A stretch of 31,858 bases of DNA from IMG/VR virus record IMGVR_UViG_3300009176_000059, positions 1 to 31,858 of that record, one strand, 5' to 3'. The notes beneath the pieces are model-generated. The model searched no databases, had not been told where the DNA came from, and worked only from the letters and a program-made list of their open reading frames with translations. The position numbers were made by a program, and so were the translations under genes. This DNA is from a virus. Numbering within the stretch: position 1 is the first letter of the stretch; each line of letters opens with the position of its first letter. Shown here piece after piece: positions 1-6,375 of the stretch.

Positions 1-401
1 AATGGGTTCACCAGATAAGCGCACGTCATCTTCCCAGGCATCAGATCACTCATCATCTGATTCCTCTGATCGTCCCAACTGTGGATGATGATATACGGCG
101 AGCTGAATGGATGGGGCAGAGCACCAGCGGCGTACAGCTTGCCGGCGCGTCTCGCCACCGTCTTAATCAGGTCGTTAGGCCAGTATCCGAAGTCGATAAC
201 CTGACCATGCTCGACTGCCTGCTGCGCCATGTCGAGGATGATATCCAACTCGTCCTGCGTGGGCATGTACTTACGATCAAGCCCAGGGCCGGAACTGAGA
301 TGATTGGCGCGCACGATATCCCGCACACGCTCCGGTGTGAGATTGAGCGGCTTCATGTCCTTCATGTCGCACTCGAAGACACCATTGCCGATAGACCACA
401 T
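1..401 (-). CDS. Hypothetical protein, 3' end cut by window edge
   Basis: An open frame starts at ATG 401 and runs off the window after 133 codons without a stop, so this is the N-terminal part of a longer protein. The start lies two bases after the TAG of the preceding gene, which suggests translational coupling. The visible part is a mixed soluble sequence beginning MWSIGNGVFECDM, with a helical stretch (DELDIILDMAQQAV) and a later strand-like YIIIHSW. There is no signal peptide or membrane segment. I do not recognise the family. Coding is supported by the tight junction and codon use like its neighbours. Confidence 0.6.
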   Translation of the reverse strand, partial: MWSIGNGVFECDMKDMKPLNLTPERVRDIVRANHLSSGPGLDRKYMPTQDELDIILDMAQQAVEHGQVIDFGYWPNDLIKTVARRAGKLYAAGALPHPFSSPYIIIHSWDDQRNQMMSDLMPGKMTCAYLVNP

Positions 402-403
402 GA

Positions 404-619
404 CTAAGCCCCCTGTTGCCACGTTTCAAGGATGAGCAATGCGCGGTGTAGCAGTTCCTCCATCTTGCTCTGTCGCTCGACCATCGCCGACATGCGTTGC
501 TCCATGATGAACTGCCCGCGCTCGATGCTAGACATTCGGATGTCTGTAGCAGCATGATGCGCGTCCATCTTCTCTTCAAGACGTATCATACGCCGCCGTA
601 CATCAGCCGTATCATCCAT
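404..619 (-). CDS. Small coiled-coil protein, unknown function
   Basis: This 71-residue protein is almost entirely helical with heptad-like spacing of Met, Leu and Ile (RRMIRLEEKMDAHH, then MEQRMSAMVERQSKMEELL). That predicts a coiled-coil oligomer. The ATG at 619 is preferred over an upstream TTG because GAGG sits seven bases before it. It resembles the neighbouring 74-residue protein at 986-1210 in size and helical character, and the two could be distant paralogues. No catalytic motif is visible. Phages often encode such small coiled-coil proteins, but nothing here assigns a role. Confidence 0.65.
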   Translation of the reverse strand: MDDTADVRRRMIRLEEKMDAHHAATDIRMSSIERGQFIMEQRMSAMVERQSKMEELLHRALLILETWQQGA

Positions 620-642
620 AACCAAACCTCATTCGGTTGTGC

Positions 643-664
643 GGGGCGGGATCGCTCCCGCCCC
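643..664 (-). repeat. Perfect intergenic hairpin
   Basis: A perfect 9-bp inverted repeat (GGGGCGGGA/TCCCGCCCC) with a 4-base loop lies in the 54-base gap between two small genes. On the minus strand no U-tract follows it, so it is not a standard intrinsic terminator. It may be an mRNA-stabilising or processing hairpin just ahead of the ribosome binding site of the 404-619 gene. Confidence 0.6.
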
Positions 665-673
665 ATACGCACG

Positions 674-880
674 TCACGTCGCTGGCGTCATCAGGTTCAA
701 CGACAGCTTCAGACCCTTGTCGTTCACCGTCACTGGTGCACCAGTCGACGCAACCAGCTTCGTCTTGCCGGTGCCCGACAGCGGTGCCGCCTTCAGCTTC
801 GTCTGCGATATGTCGCACGTGATGATGAGCTGCGTGCCCTTGATCTCGTACGACACGTTGTTACCCACAGAACTCGACAT
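674..880 (-). CDS. Small beta-rich hypothetical protein
   Basis: This encodes 68 residues beginning MSSSVGNNVSYEIKG. The start at 880 is chosen because GGAG lies six bases upstream; an in-frame upstream extension to 979 lacks such a site and would cross two hairpins. The sequence alternates hydrophobic and polar residues with many Lys, Thr and Ser (TGKTKLVASTGAPV, then VNDKGLKLSLNLM), which suggests a small beta-sheet protein. No cysteines, signal peptide or membrane segment are present. The family is not recognised; the compact basic fold could bind nucleic acid, but that is only a guess. Confidence 0.65.
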   Translation of the reverse strand: MSSSVGNNVSYEIKGTQLIITCDISQTKLKAAPLSGTGKTKLVASTGAPVTVNDKGLKLSLNLMTPAT

Positions 881-898
881 GATAATCTCCGGAACCAC

Positions 899-971
899 CG
901 CAGCACGATTGCTGCGACCCTTGCCATTCAGGCTAAGGTGACTGAAGCGCCTAGCTGGCAGTCGCGCTTCA
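899..971 (-). repeat. Two perfect hairpins in an intergenic gap
   Basis: The 105-base gap between the 986-1210 and 674-880 genes holds two perfect inverted repeats. TGAAGCGC/GCGCTTCA spans 943-971 with a 13-base loop. CGCAGCA/TGCTGCG spans 899-916 with a 4-base loop. Neither is followed by a U-tract on the minus strand. They are probably RNA elements between cistrons (processing or stability). No promoter hexamers were seen here. Confidence 0.55.
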
Positions 972-985
972 ATCATCAAAGTCTG

Positions 986-1210
986 CTACTTCAGATCGTC
1001 GAGCCGGTTCTCTATGTTCGTCATCCGACGACCCAACACGATGGCGTCCTCGATCAGGAAGCCCTTCGTGTTTTGGAAGTCACGCGATAGTGTGCCAACC
1101 TTATCAATCAGTCTCTCGTGCTGATCGTTTATCAGCTTTATCAACCGCCCCTCCATTTTCATAATGCGGCTTTCCATTCCGTCCAGGTAGGCTTTCAGTT
1201 CTTCGTCCAT
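986..1210 (-). CDS. Small coiled-coil protein, unknown function
   Basis: This 74-residue protein begins MDEELKAYLDGMESRI and is strongly helical, with regularly spaced Met, Ile and Leu (KMEGRLIKLINDQHERLIDK, then MTNIENRLDDLK). A coiled-coil is predicted along most of its length. The start at 1210 is preceded by GAGGAGG, a strong ribosome binding site. It starts 12 bases after the end of the gene upstream and may be co-transcribed with it. Function is unknown; it looks like a structural or regulatory oligomer similar to the 404-619 product. Confidence 0.7.
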   Translation of the reverse strand: MDEELKAYLDGMESRIMKMEGRLIKLINDQHERLIDKVGTLSRDFQNTKGFLIEDAIVLGRRMTNIENRLDDLK

Positions 1211-1221
1211 TCATATCCTCC

Positions 1222-2112
1222 TCAAGTCAGGCGGTAGCGTTTGTTGCCCAGATCGTGAAACTGAAGTTTCGCGATGCCGGCAAGCTTCTGAATGTAAGCC
1301 ACGCCAACAGAGCCATCGGCGATCTTCTTCAACTCATCCAGCGTGGCGCCGTCGCGCCGTTTCAGAGCGTCGACGATTGCCGCCGCTTTCGTTCCGGGTC
1401 GCGGTCGGATCGCCCCATCACCGCGCTCCCCGGCTCCCGCCACCTTAGACGGAGTCGGGGCGGCATTTCCAGCCTTCGCCTTCCCGGTCGGTGTCGTCGG
1501 CGCCGGCACGGCGGAAAGCCGCCTACGGGGCGGCGCGGAGGATGCGCTAGGCGCCTCTCCCGCCTCGCTCCGCTGGGGTGGTAGCGCCCGCCTCCCTGGC
1601 GCCGTGGCGGTGGCTCCCAGCGCCCGCCGTGGCACCACCTCCGGTTGCGCTTCCGGCTCCGGAATCGGCTCCGGTTGTGGCGCGGACTTAGCGGACTTTT
1701 CGCCGTTCGTACCATCGTTCGCCCATGTGCGCCGCCCCTTCGTCAGCGCGTCATCAGCCTCCGCTTGCCACGGGTAGTTGATGCCACGTTCGGGGAAAGG
1801 ATCAGTCACCAGCCCGTGATTGATTTCCAGTATCTCCCCCGTCTTGCCGTCCTTCATCGTGACAAGCTTCACCGGACAACCGAGACGCGGTTGCCAGTAG
1901 CGCGCCCATTCCTCAGCACGTGTTCGCTTCACCAGCATCGGCAGGAAGATCGAACACAACTCGTCTGCCGGTCGGTGTGCGTGCTGCTTCATCATCTGCC
2001 CGACGTACGCCTTGCGCTTGTTCGCATCGTCCGGCAGATCGCTCGCATCAGGTATGATCGGCTTCGGCTTTGCCTTCGCTGGCGGGTTGGGTTTCTTGCG
2101 CGGTGTTCTCAT
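1222..2112 (-). CDS. Hypothetical protein with Pro/Ala/Arg-rich linker and C-terminal winged-helix-like domain
   Basis: This encodes 296 residues in three parts. Residues 1-25 are basic and Pro/Lys-rich. Residues 30-130 form a conserved-looking soluble domain with many Trp and Arg (EEWARYWQPRLGCPVKLV). Residues 140-235 are low-complexity, rich in Pro, Ala, Arg and Glu. The last 60 residues (GTKAAAIVDALKRRDGATLDELKK) resemble small winged-helix domains of the DUF3489 type. The linker carries three copies of a P-x-R-R-x-L motif (VPRRALG, GRRALP, PPRRRLS) that recurs in other proteins of this window. GGAGG lies nine bases before ATG 2112. The first 65 bases overlap the preceding gene. The activity is unknown, but DNA binding through the C-terminal domain is plausible. 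Confidence 0.75.
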   Translation of the reverse strand: MRTPRKKPNPPAKAKPKPIIPDASDLPDDANKRKAYVGQMMKQHAHRPADELCSIFLPMLVKRTRAEEWARYWQPRLGCPVKLVTMKDGKTGEILEINHGLVTDPFPERGINYPWQAEADDALTKGRRTWANDGTNGEKSAKSAPQPEPIPEPEAQPEVVPRRALGATATAPGRRALPPQRSEAGEAPSASSAPPRRRLSAVPAPTTPTGKAKAGNAAPTPSKVAGAGERGDGAIRPRPGTKAAAIVDALKRRDGATLDELKKIADGSVGVAYIQKLAGIAKLQFHDLGNKRYRLT

Positions 2113-2467
2113 ATTGCTCTACCTCCAAGATAAGATCGTCGGCTGCATACGACTCACGTTCCACAAACAGCTTCCATCCGTGCCGTTCCATCAGCACCGC
2201 CTGCCACGAGCGGTCCAACACGTTCTCGAGTACGATCGGCAGGCGGTAGACTTGTAGCTCCTTCACCAGCGCGGTGAACGTGCCCTTGCGAGGCACGCCA
2301 CACTGAAGGTTGGCAAGCGTGATGCATTGGATGCGTTCGCCGTTGCTCTGGCGGACACGCTGCCCAACGCGGATGTAGGCTTGCATGGTGGTGTCGAATT
2401 TCAGCCACTCGTTGGCACGACCGCGCTGGATCATGCCACGCACCTTTGCATGAAACGTGTCGTGCAT
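2048..2467 (-). CDS. Hypothetical protein
   Basis: This encodes 139 residues starting MHDTFHAKVRGMIQRG, with GGAGG five bases before ATG 2467. The body (RVGQRVRQSNGERIQC, then GTFTALVKELQVYRLP) looks like a compact alpha/beta domain that could be a small DNA- or RNA-associated protein. The final 30 residues are acidic and probably disordered (YENTAQETQPASEGK). The 3' end overlaps the next gene by 65 bases. I do not recognise the family. Confidence 0.65.
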   Translation of the reverse strand: MHDTFHAKVRGMIQRGRANEWLKFDTTMQAYIRVGQRVRQSNGERIQCITLANLQCGVPRKGTFTALVKELQVYRLPIVLENVLDRSWQAVLMERHGWKLFVERESYAADDLILEVEQYENTAQETQPASEGKAEADHT

Positions 2468-3013
2468 CTACACCTCCAGTTTCACCACGTTCGGCGCCTT
2501 CACGCGATAGCCCAGCCCGTCGCGCGTCACCATCTTATCATGTGCCAGTCGCTTCAGCCCGCCGCGTATCGCCACGCGCTTCGCGTTCTTCGAGAGGTGC
2601 TGATCCTGCACCCACATCTCGATCAGAGTGGGCACGAACAACACCTCACCACCGTTGCTCTGCTCCCACTCTCGCACCAGTCGCGTTACCGTGTGGATGT
2701 AGTTCTCCACCAGGTTCACGCCGCTGTTGCGCCGCGCTGTCATAGTACGACCGGCGATGCACAACTCGGTACGGTTGAGCGCGATGATGCGACGCTGTGC
2801 GATGAGCGAATGCAGCGCCAGACAGATATCGCGATACCGTGTGATGGTCGCGACCGATTGCAGCACGCGAAGCTGAAGCAAATCCTCCCGCGTGAAAAAG
2901 TCGGCGGTGCCTAGCTCATGCTCGATGCCAGCCATGACGGCTCGCTGCATGATCTCGTCGCGTGATGACGCGTAGTTCGTCAGCTTGGTTTTGAGTCTTA
3001 CCACGTTAGCCAT
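2468..3013 (-). CDS. Hypothetical protein, possibly helix-turn-helix
   Basis: This 181-residue, mainly helical, Arg- and Leu-rich soluble protein has no signal peptide. Residues about 30-90 (FFTREDLLQLRVLQSV, then ITRYRDICLALHSLI) and 145-180 (AIRGGLKRLAHDKMVTRDG) resemble paired winged-helix segments, with a hairpin-like GLGYRVKAP near the end. DNA binding is therefore plausible but not proven. The start at 3013 overlaps the stop of the upstream gene by eight bases. The stop abuts the start of the next gene, so this is a coupled cluster of unknown genes. Confidence 0.65.
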   Translation of the reverse strand: MANVVRLKTKLTNYASSRDEIMQRAVMAGIEHELGTADFFTREDLLQLRVLQSVATITRYRDICLALHSLIAQRRIIALNRTELCIAGRTMTARRNSGVNLVENYIHTVTRLVREWEQSNGGEVLFVPTLIEMWVQDQHLSKNAKRVAIRGGLKRLAHDKMVTRDGLGYRVKAPNVVKLEV

Positions 3014-3371
3014 TCCTTTGCTTGTTCCCTTTGATGATGGAGTCCACGTACTCGAACAGCCGGCATACCGACAGGTAGCGGTAAGTCGGCTGCTCCCTCT
3101 CCGACCAGAATTGCACCGAGACGAACATACTGCCCTTTATCGCGGGCGTATGTGGCTGGTGCGCTTCCGTCTGCACTCTCACGTCGCCGGCATTGCCCAC
3201 GCCGTGTATCAACGCACGCCACCTCTCCGCATCGCGCTTATCATCGGGCGACTCTATCGGATAGCCGGCGTCGTCTAGCGTGTACCCCTTCGCCTTCCGC
3301 GTCAACGGACGATGAGATAGGGCGTCCCGCTCCGCTATGTCGAGCATGGCTTTGTCGGATAACTCACTCAC
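3006..3371 (-). CDS. Hypothetical protein, GTG start
   Basis: This encodes 121 residues. The start is GTG at 3371, chosen because AGGAG stands eight bases upstream; the next ATG is residue 9. The N-terminal half is charged and helical (DKAMLDIAERDAL). The C-terminal half has a strand-rich stretch (GSMFVSVQFWSEREQPTYRY). No cysteine clusters, signal peptide or membrane segment are visible. The end overlaps the next start by eight bases. The family is not recognised. Confidence 0.6.
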   Translation of the reverse strand: MSELSDKAMLDIAERDALSHRPLTRKAKGYTLDDAGYPIESPDDKRDAERWRALIHGVGNAGDVRVQTEAHQPHTPAIKGSMFVSVQFWSEREQPTYRYLSVCRLFEYVDSIIKGNKQRNG

Positions 3372-3408
3372 GTTGCCGGCTCCTGCTTTGTGCGGTAGCT
3401 ATACCGGC

Positions 3409-3885
3409 TCACTTCGTGAGTTGGTGCCCCAGCCGTTCAAGGCTATCCAGTTCCGCCCTTGCTGCCCGCTTCTCCGCTGGTGATGAAGTCGGTGATTGTG
3501 ACTTGTCGATGGTTGTGCATACCCATGTTGCGGTGGCTGTTTCGCGTTCCGTAGGTGACTTATTCGTGGCGAGGAAGTCACCTACACAGTTCACGACGAA
3601 CATCGGATGCGGCTGGTATGCGAACGCCGGTGCTGCCAATCCAAGCAACATCGTCAGCACGATCACCGGCTTCATCAGCTTGTGCCACGCCTCTTGAATG
3701 TTGGCGTTGCTCAGTTCGCAGTAGTTGGGGAACTTGTTCCACGCGTTGATATCCATCTCCGGCTCGCGCGAGCGGAACAGCGTGTAAGCACGCAGCAGAT
3801 CGGCGTCGCTGGTGCCGGTGACGATTGGATTGTCCTTGAAGCGACTCCGCAGCGTGTTGACGATGCGTTGTGTTGATGTGACCAT
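3409..3885 (-). CDS. Membrane-anchored or nested secreted protein, unknown function
   Basis: The 158-codon frame has a good ribosome binding site (GAGAGG six bases before ATG 3885). Residues 1-70 are cytosolic in character (TQRIVNTLRSRFKDNP). Residues 71-89 read like a textbook signal peptide with a cleavage-type end (MKPVIVLTMLLGLAAPAFA). The remainder is a small exported-looking domain with two cysteines (VVNCVGDF and TWVCTT) and a basic tail. Either the full product is a type II membrane protein, or an internal start at 3675 gives an 88-residue secreted protein. AAGAGG lies 14 bases before that ATG, which is rather far. It follows directly after a palindromic element and is next to an envelope cassette. 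Confidence 0.65.
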   Translation of the reverse strand: MVTSTQRIVNTLRSRFKDNPIVTGTSDADLLRAYTLFRSREPEMDINAWNKFPNYCELSNANIQEAWHKLMKPVIVLTMLLGLAAPAFAYQPHPMFVVNCVGDFLATNKSPTERETATATWVCTTIDKSQSPTSSPAEKRAARAELDSLERLGHQLTK

Positions 3886-3901
3886 GATAACCTCTCATCC
3901 T

Positions 3902-3961
3902 GGACCATCCCAGGCGAAAGCACCGTGACATAAACCACGGTGCTGTCGTACGGGGTGGTGT
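3902..3961 (-). repeat. Palindromic repeat element, copy 1
   Basis: This 60-base element is shared with 5526-5583. On the minus strand it folds as a long imperfect hairpin. An outer ACCA-C-CCC pairs with GGG-A-TGGT, CGA pairs with TCG, and a 9-bp AGCACCGTG/CACGGTGCT stem closes an 8-base loop. The tip differs from copy 2 by a compensated pair (GTG/CAC against ATG/CAT), so the fold rather than the sequence is kept. It lies between the stop of the DUF805 gene and the ribosome binding site of the next gene. Only three U residues follow the stem, so it would be a weak terminator; an RNA processing site or REP-like palindrome is also possible. Confidence 0.75.
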
Positions 3962-4362
3962 CAGCCGAACTTGTTGGCGCCCTTGGTGCCGGGTATGAAG
4001 AAACAGCTTAGCGAGGCTATGATGGATAGCCAATCGAGTATCAAGCCGATGTCGGCTACGTTTGGGTTGCGTGACTCCGAATACATAAAGCTGCCGATGA
4101 TGCCGATTAAGACCAGCAGGATAGCGTAGCCACCCGAGAGTCCTATGTCATGCAGGCGTTTGAACCATAAGGCGTAACTCGACCACATCAGACCGATGAT
4201 GGCGGCAACCAGTATCACCATGCCCGCCATGTATTGCGAACCCGTCCATATCATGTTGAGTCCAATGCCTATAAAGGCACAGGCTATGATCCAGATCAGG
4301 ATCGAGTAGCCGAGATAAGCCAGACGACCCATCCGACCAGAGAAACCAAACAGTGTGCTCAT
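3961..4362 (-). CDS. DUF805 family inner-membrane protein
   Basis: This 133-residue protein has family hallmarks of DUF805: an N-terminal FGFSGRMGRLAYLGY, a central RLHDIGLSGGYA after a transmembrane segment, and the C-terminal PGTKGANKFG. Four hydrophobic segments are visible (about residues 15-37, 43-65, 80-92 and 105-122), so it sits in the inner membrane. DUF805 proteins are widespread in bacteria and of unknown function, and are uncommon in phage. The start at 4362 has AAGGAG upstream. It is the last gene of a cassette with a small membrane protein and a secreted aspartic protease. The stop touches the palindromic repeat. A role in remodelling the host envelope is inference. Confidence 0.88.
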   Translation of the reverse strand: MSTLFGFSGRMGRLAYLGYSILIWIIACAFIGIGLNMIWTGSQYMAGMVILVAAIIGLMWSSYALWFKRLHDIGLSGGYAILLVLIGIIGSFMYSESRNPNVADIGLILDWLSIIASLSCFFIPGTKGANKFG

Positions 4363-4372
4363 GATACTCTCC

Positions 4373-4540
4373 TTAGTTTCCGAACAGCAGGAAGACGATG
4401 CTGCGGAGGTTGAAGTAGATCAGGTAAAATCTGATCCGGTTGATCTGATCGGGCGTGATGGTGATGGTGCTCAACACAGGTACCGCGCCGATCAGGATGA
4501 ACGGTAGGTTGAACCAGAAGGAGAAGAAGTTCACGATCAT
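4373..4540 (-). CDS. Small hydrophobic membrane protein
   Basis: This encodes 55 residues starting MIVNFFSFWFNLPFIL, with ATG at 4540 overlapping the TGA of the protease gene (ATGA). Residues 3-24 form one transmembrane segment, and the end (YFNLRSIVFLLFGN) may form a second. A short polar loop (TITPDQINRIR) lies between. It is not recognised as a known holin. Coupling to the protease and DUF805 genes suggests all three act at the same membrane. Confidence 0.65.
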   Translation of the reverse strand: MIVNFFSFWFNLPFILIGAVPVLSTITITPDQINRIRFYLIYFNLRSIVFLLFGN

Positions 4541-5493
4541 GGAGTCAGCACCAGGACGTTGCGCCGGTTGTCCACCGACCACGATTTGAAGCGGTCCAGG
4601 AAACTCTTGCCCAACAGCAGCGCCGAGTTGGTACCGCCAATGCTACACAGCACATCCTTCACTGTGTAACCGCCAACGGTGACGGAGCGCAGGCGGTAGA
4701 CCGGCTCACGTGAGATCGAACCATCCGCCAGTGAGAACTTGCGCATCTCGACAAAGTCCGCCTTGGTCAGTGTGCCGCTGACGAACAGCGCCTCCCCCGT
4801 CGTTCGGGAGAGTGATATAAGTCCGGCTCCGCTGTCCAACGTCATGCTGACGGTGGTCGCTCCGTTCAACATCACGTTAAGCTGAGCCACGCGACTGCCC
4901 GCCTCATTGGTCATCGCTGCTTCAATGACACCTCCTGTCATTAGCGTCGGAGGTAGCTGAATTGGCGATGGCGCTGGAGGTGCCAACTGTATCGGTGCCG
5001 GTGATGCAACCGTCTTGCCCGATACAGCTTCACCGCATTGGTACAGTACCGTCATCGCGACGGCTGTCCCCTGCAACGAGAACGGACTTACATGATCGCC
5101 CGCTCGCACAGTCGCGGTGTTGCCATTGTAGAGCGCGCGCCAGAACTCGCCGGTCAGGCTGCCCTTGCTCGTAAGCCAGTTCTTGTTATCGTTGATCTCC
5201 GTGTTCAGGTTATACAGGTCGCCGTCTATGTTGACGTAGATTTTCCCCGCCGTCCGCCATGTGATATCGGCGCCGGCAGAGAATCCGAATTGCCTGATAC
5301 CATCGTCTCGGACCACGATGGTCATCTGCGAGAAGCTGCCATCGGTGGCGCGTATGGTGAACACGCATTGCCCGTCCGATTTCTGGCGGACCTCGATCTG
5401 TCCAGCCGGCCATACGGCTACGGTGTCAGCGAGCGCAGGCACCACATAGCCAATCGCCACCGCAAGAGCGATGGCGCATGTTCGGAAATACAT
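4537..5493 (-). CDS. Secreted clan AA (retropepsin-like) aspartic protease
   Basis: The 318-residue protein begins with a signal peptide (MYFRTCAIALAVAIGYV, cleavage likely after PALA). A beta-rich domain covers about residues 25-160 and a Pro-rich linker about 165-185. The last 120 residues form a retropepsin-like domain with the catalytic motif LDSGAG (Asp220), a flap region (FSLADGSIS), VTVGGYTVKDV and the diagnostic LLLGKSFLDRF. Single-domain proteases of this type act as homodimers. The export signal places it in the periplasm. The start at 5493 is chosen because the signal peptide follows it directly and AGAGGA is upstream; a longer in-frame extension would run through the palindromic repeat. 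Phage-encoded secreted aspartic proteases are unusual. Its substrate is unknown. Confidence 0.85.
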   Translation of the reverse strand: MYFRTCAIALAVAIGYVVPALADTVAVWPAGQIEVRQKSDGQCVFTIRATDGSFSQMTIVVRDDGIRQFGFSAGADITWRTAGKIYVNIDGDLYNLNTEINDNKNWLTSKGSLTGEFWRALYNGNTATVRAGDHVSPFSLQGTAVAMTVLYQCGEAVSGKTVASPAPIQLAPPAPSPIQLPPTLMTGGVIEAAMTNEAGSRVAQLNVMLNGATTVSMTLDSGAGLISLSRTTGEALFVSGTLTKADFVEMRKFSLADGSISREPVYRLRSVTVGGYTVKDVLCSIGGTNSALLLGKSFLDRFKSWSVDNRRNVLVLTP

Positions 5494-5525
5494 AGTGTGC
5501 TTTATCCTCTTGTTGCTTAATCCCA

Positions 5526-5583
5526 GGACCATCCCAGGCGAAAGCACCATGCCGAAACATGGTGCTGTCGTACGGGGTGGTGT
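5526..5583 (-). repeat. Palindromic repeat element, copy 2
   Basis: This is the second copy of the element at 3902-3961. The outer arms are identical (GGACCATCCCAGGCGAAAGC and GCTGTCGTACGGGGTGG). The stem tip is altered in a paired way (CACCATG/CATGGTG) and the loop is two bases shorter. It lies immediately after the stop of the 5583-5753 gene and just upstream of the aspartic protease. The two copies bracket a three-gene cassette of about 1.6 kb in direct orientation. Confidence 0.75.
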
Positions 5584-5753
5584 TACAGCTTCAGTGCGAG
5601 GTACTCCAGCCCCGCGCACAGTTGCCGTACCTCGTGCAGCCTCATCCAGTGACCGTCGAACTCGCACAACTCATCATCGTCAGCGCCGTCTTTGATCGCG
5701 TTGTGGATCAGAGCGTTGAGATGTTCGATCTTCTTCTCAAGCCACAGGTTCAT
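5583..5753 (-). CDS. Small hypothetical protein (56 aa)
   Basis: The frame from ATG 5753 encodes MNLWLEKKIEHLNALI and continues as an acidic helical protein ending GLEYLALKL. AAGGAG sits eight bases upstream. The start lies inside the end of the preceding gene (17-base overlap), which is typical of this coupled cluster. The stop TAA at 5583-5585 touches the palindromic repeat. There are two cysteines and no membrane segment. The family is unknown. Confidence 0.6.
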   Translation of the reverse strand: MNLWLEKKIEHLNALIHNAIKDGADDDELCEFDGHWMRLHEVRQLCAGLEYLALKL

Positions 5754-5892
5754 CGGTGCTCTCCTTCCGCATAAGATAGGCGAGGTGCATTTCCGCCGCG
5801 TGTGCGGTGCGCGCCACCTCGATCAGCGCCTCGCCACATTCCGCCGTGCCCAGCGCGTCCTTGATACGCTGGATCAATTCCAGATTGCTCAT
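5737..5892 (-). CDS. Small hypothetical protein (51 aa)
   Basis: The frame from ATG 5892 encodes MSNLELIQRIKDALG, then a helical Ala/Glu-rich body and the tail RKESTDEPVA. The ATG overlaps the TGA of the upstream zinc-ribbon gene (ATGA), so its translation is probably coupled. Helical periodicity and the overlap at both ends support it as a gene. Function is not recognised. Confidence 0.55.
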   Translation of the reverse strand: MSNLELIQRIKDALGTAECGEALIEVARTAHAAEMHLAYLMRKESTDEPVA

Positions 5893-6098
5893 GGTGCCCA
5901 TCCGCCTTCCAACGCGTCGGCGCAGGAATCACATTGATACCCGAGTCGGCGATCAGCCGGTGTAAGTCGGTTGGGCTCGCCACAGTTAGGGCACGGCAGG
6001 TTCCGCGGATTGCGCTTTGATGCGGCGCGCAATGCGGACTTACCACCGGGATCGGCGAACGTGCGGCGTACCTCAGCTTGCTCTTCTTCGTATGTCAT
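5889..6098 (-). CDS. Small zinc-ribbon protein
   Basis: This encodes 69 residues. The N-terminal 35 are charged and helical (MTYEEEQAEVRRTFAD). The rest has two CxxC pairs (CPNCGEPNRL and CDSCADAL) about 22 residues apart, which form a classic zinc ribbon. Such small phage ribbons usually bind nucleic acid or a protein partner. The start at 6098 overlaps the stop of a 28-codon gene, and GGAGG is seven bases upstream. The precise role is unknown. Confidence 0.7.
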   Translation of the reverse strand: MTYEEEQAEVRRTFADPGGKSALRAASKRNPRNLPCPNCGEPNRLTPADRRLGYQCDSCADALEGGWAP

Positions 6099-6181
6099 TT
6101 GTCACCTCCGATCTTATACACAACACAGTAGACGATGGTGACAACCACCACCATCGTCAGGACGATCCACAGTGCCGTCAT
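6095..6181 (-). CDS. Very small single-pass membrane protein (28 aa)
   Basis: ATG 6181 begins MTALWIVLTMVVVVTIVYC, a single hydrophobic segment with a short basic tail (YKIGGDK). Both ends overlap neighbouring genes by four bases in ATGA arrangement, so it fits exactly in the 80 bases between them. That fit and its composition argue for a real gene. Function is unknown; small membrane peptides of phages can be holin-like or act on host membrane proteins. Confidence 0.55.
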   Translation of the reverse strand: MTALWIVLTMVVVVTIVYCVVYKIGGDK

Positions 6182-6375
6182 ACTCCTGTTTCAATCGCAC
6201 GCATCATGCGTATGACACGTGCTGTCAGATCGTGACGCGTTGTCACGTCGTCGATCATCTCATACTCGAAGCCTTCCCAATTCAGGTCGACCTCGGTCAG
6301 CGTTTGATCGCCGTCGGTGAACACGCCGGCAATCTCAAGGAACAGATACCCGTCCTCTGTCAGCACAGCTCTCAT
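6178..6375 (-). CDS. Small acidic hypothetical protein (65 aa)
   Basis: This encodes MRAVLTEDGYLFLEIAGVF followed by an acidic segment (DLNWEGFEYEMIDD) and a basic helical tail (HDLTARVIRMMRA). It overlaps its upstream and downstream neighbours by four bases each. The layout suggests a small alpha/beta domain. It has no recognisable motif. Confidence 0.6.
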   Translation of the reverse strand: MRAVLTEDGYLFLEIAGVFTDGDQTLTEVDLNWEGFEYEMIDDVTTRHDLTARVIRMMRAIETGV

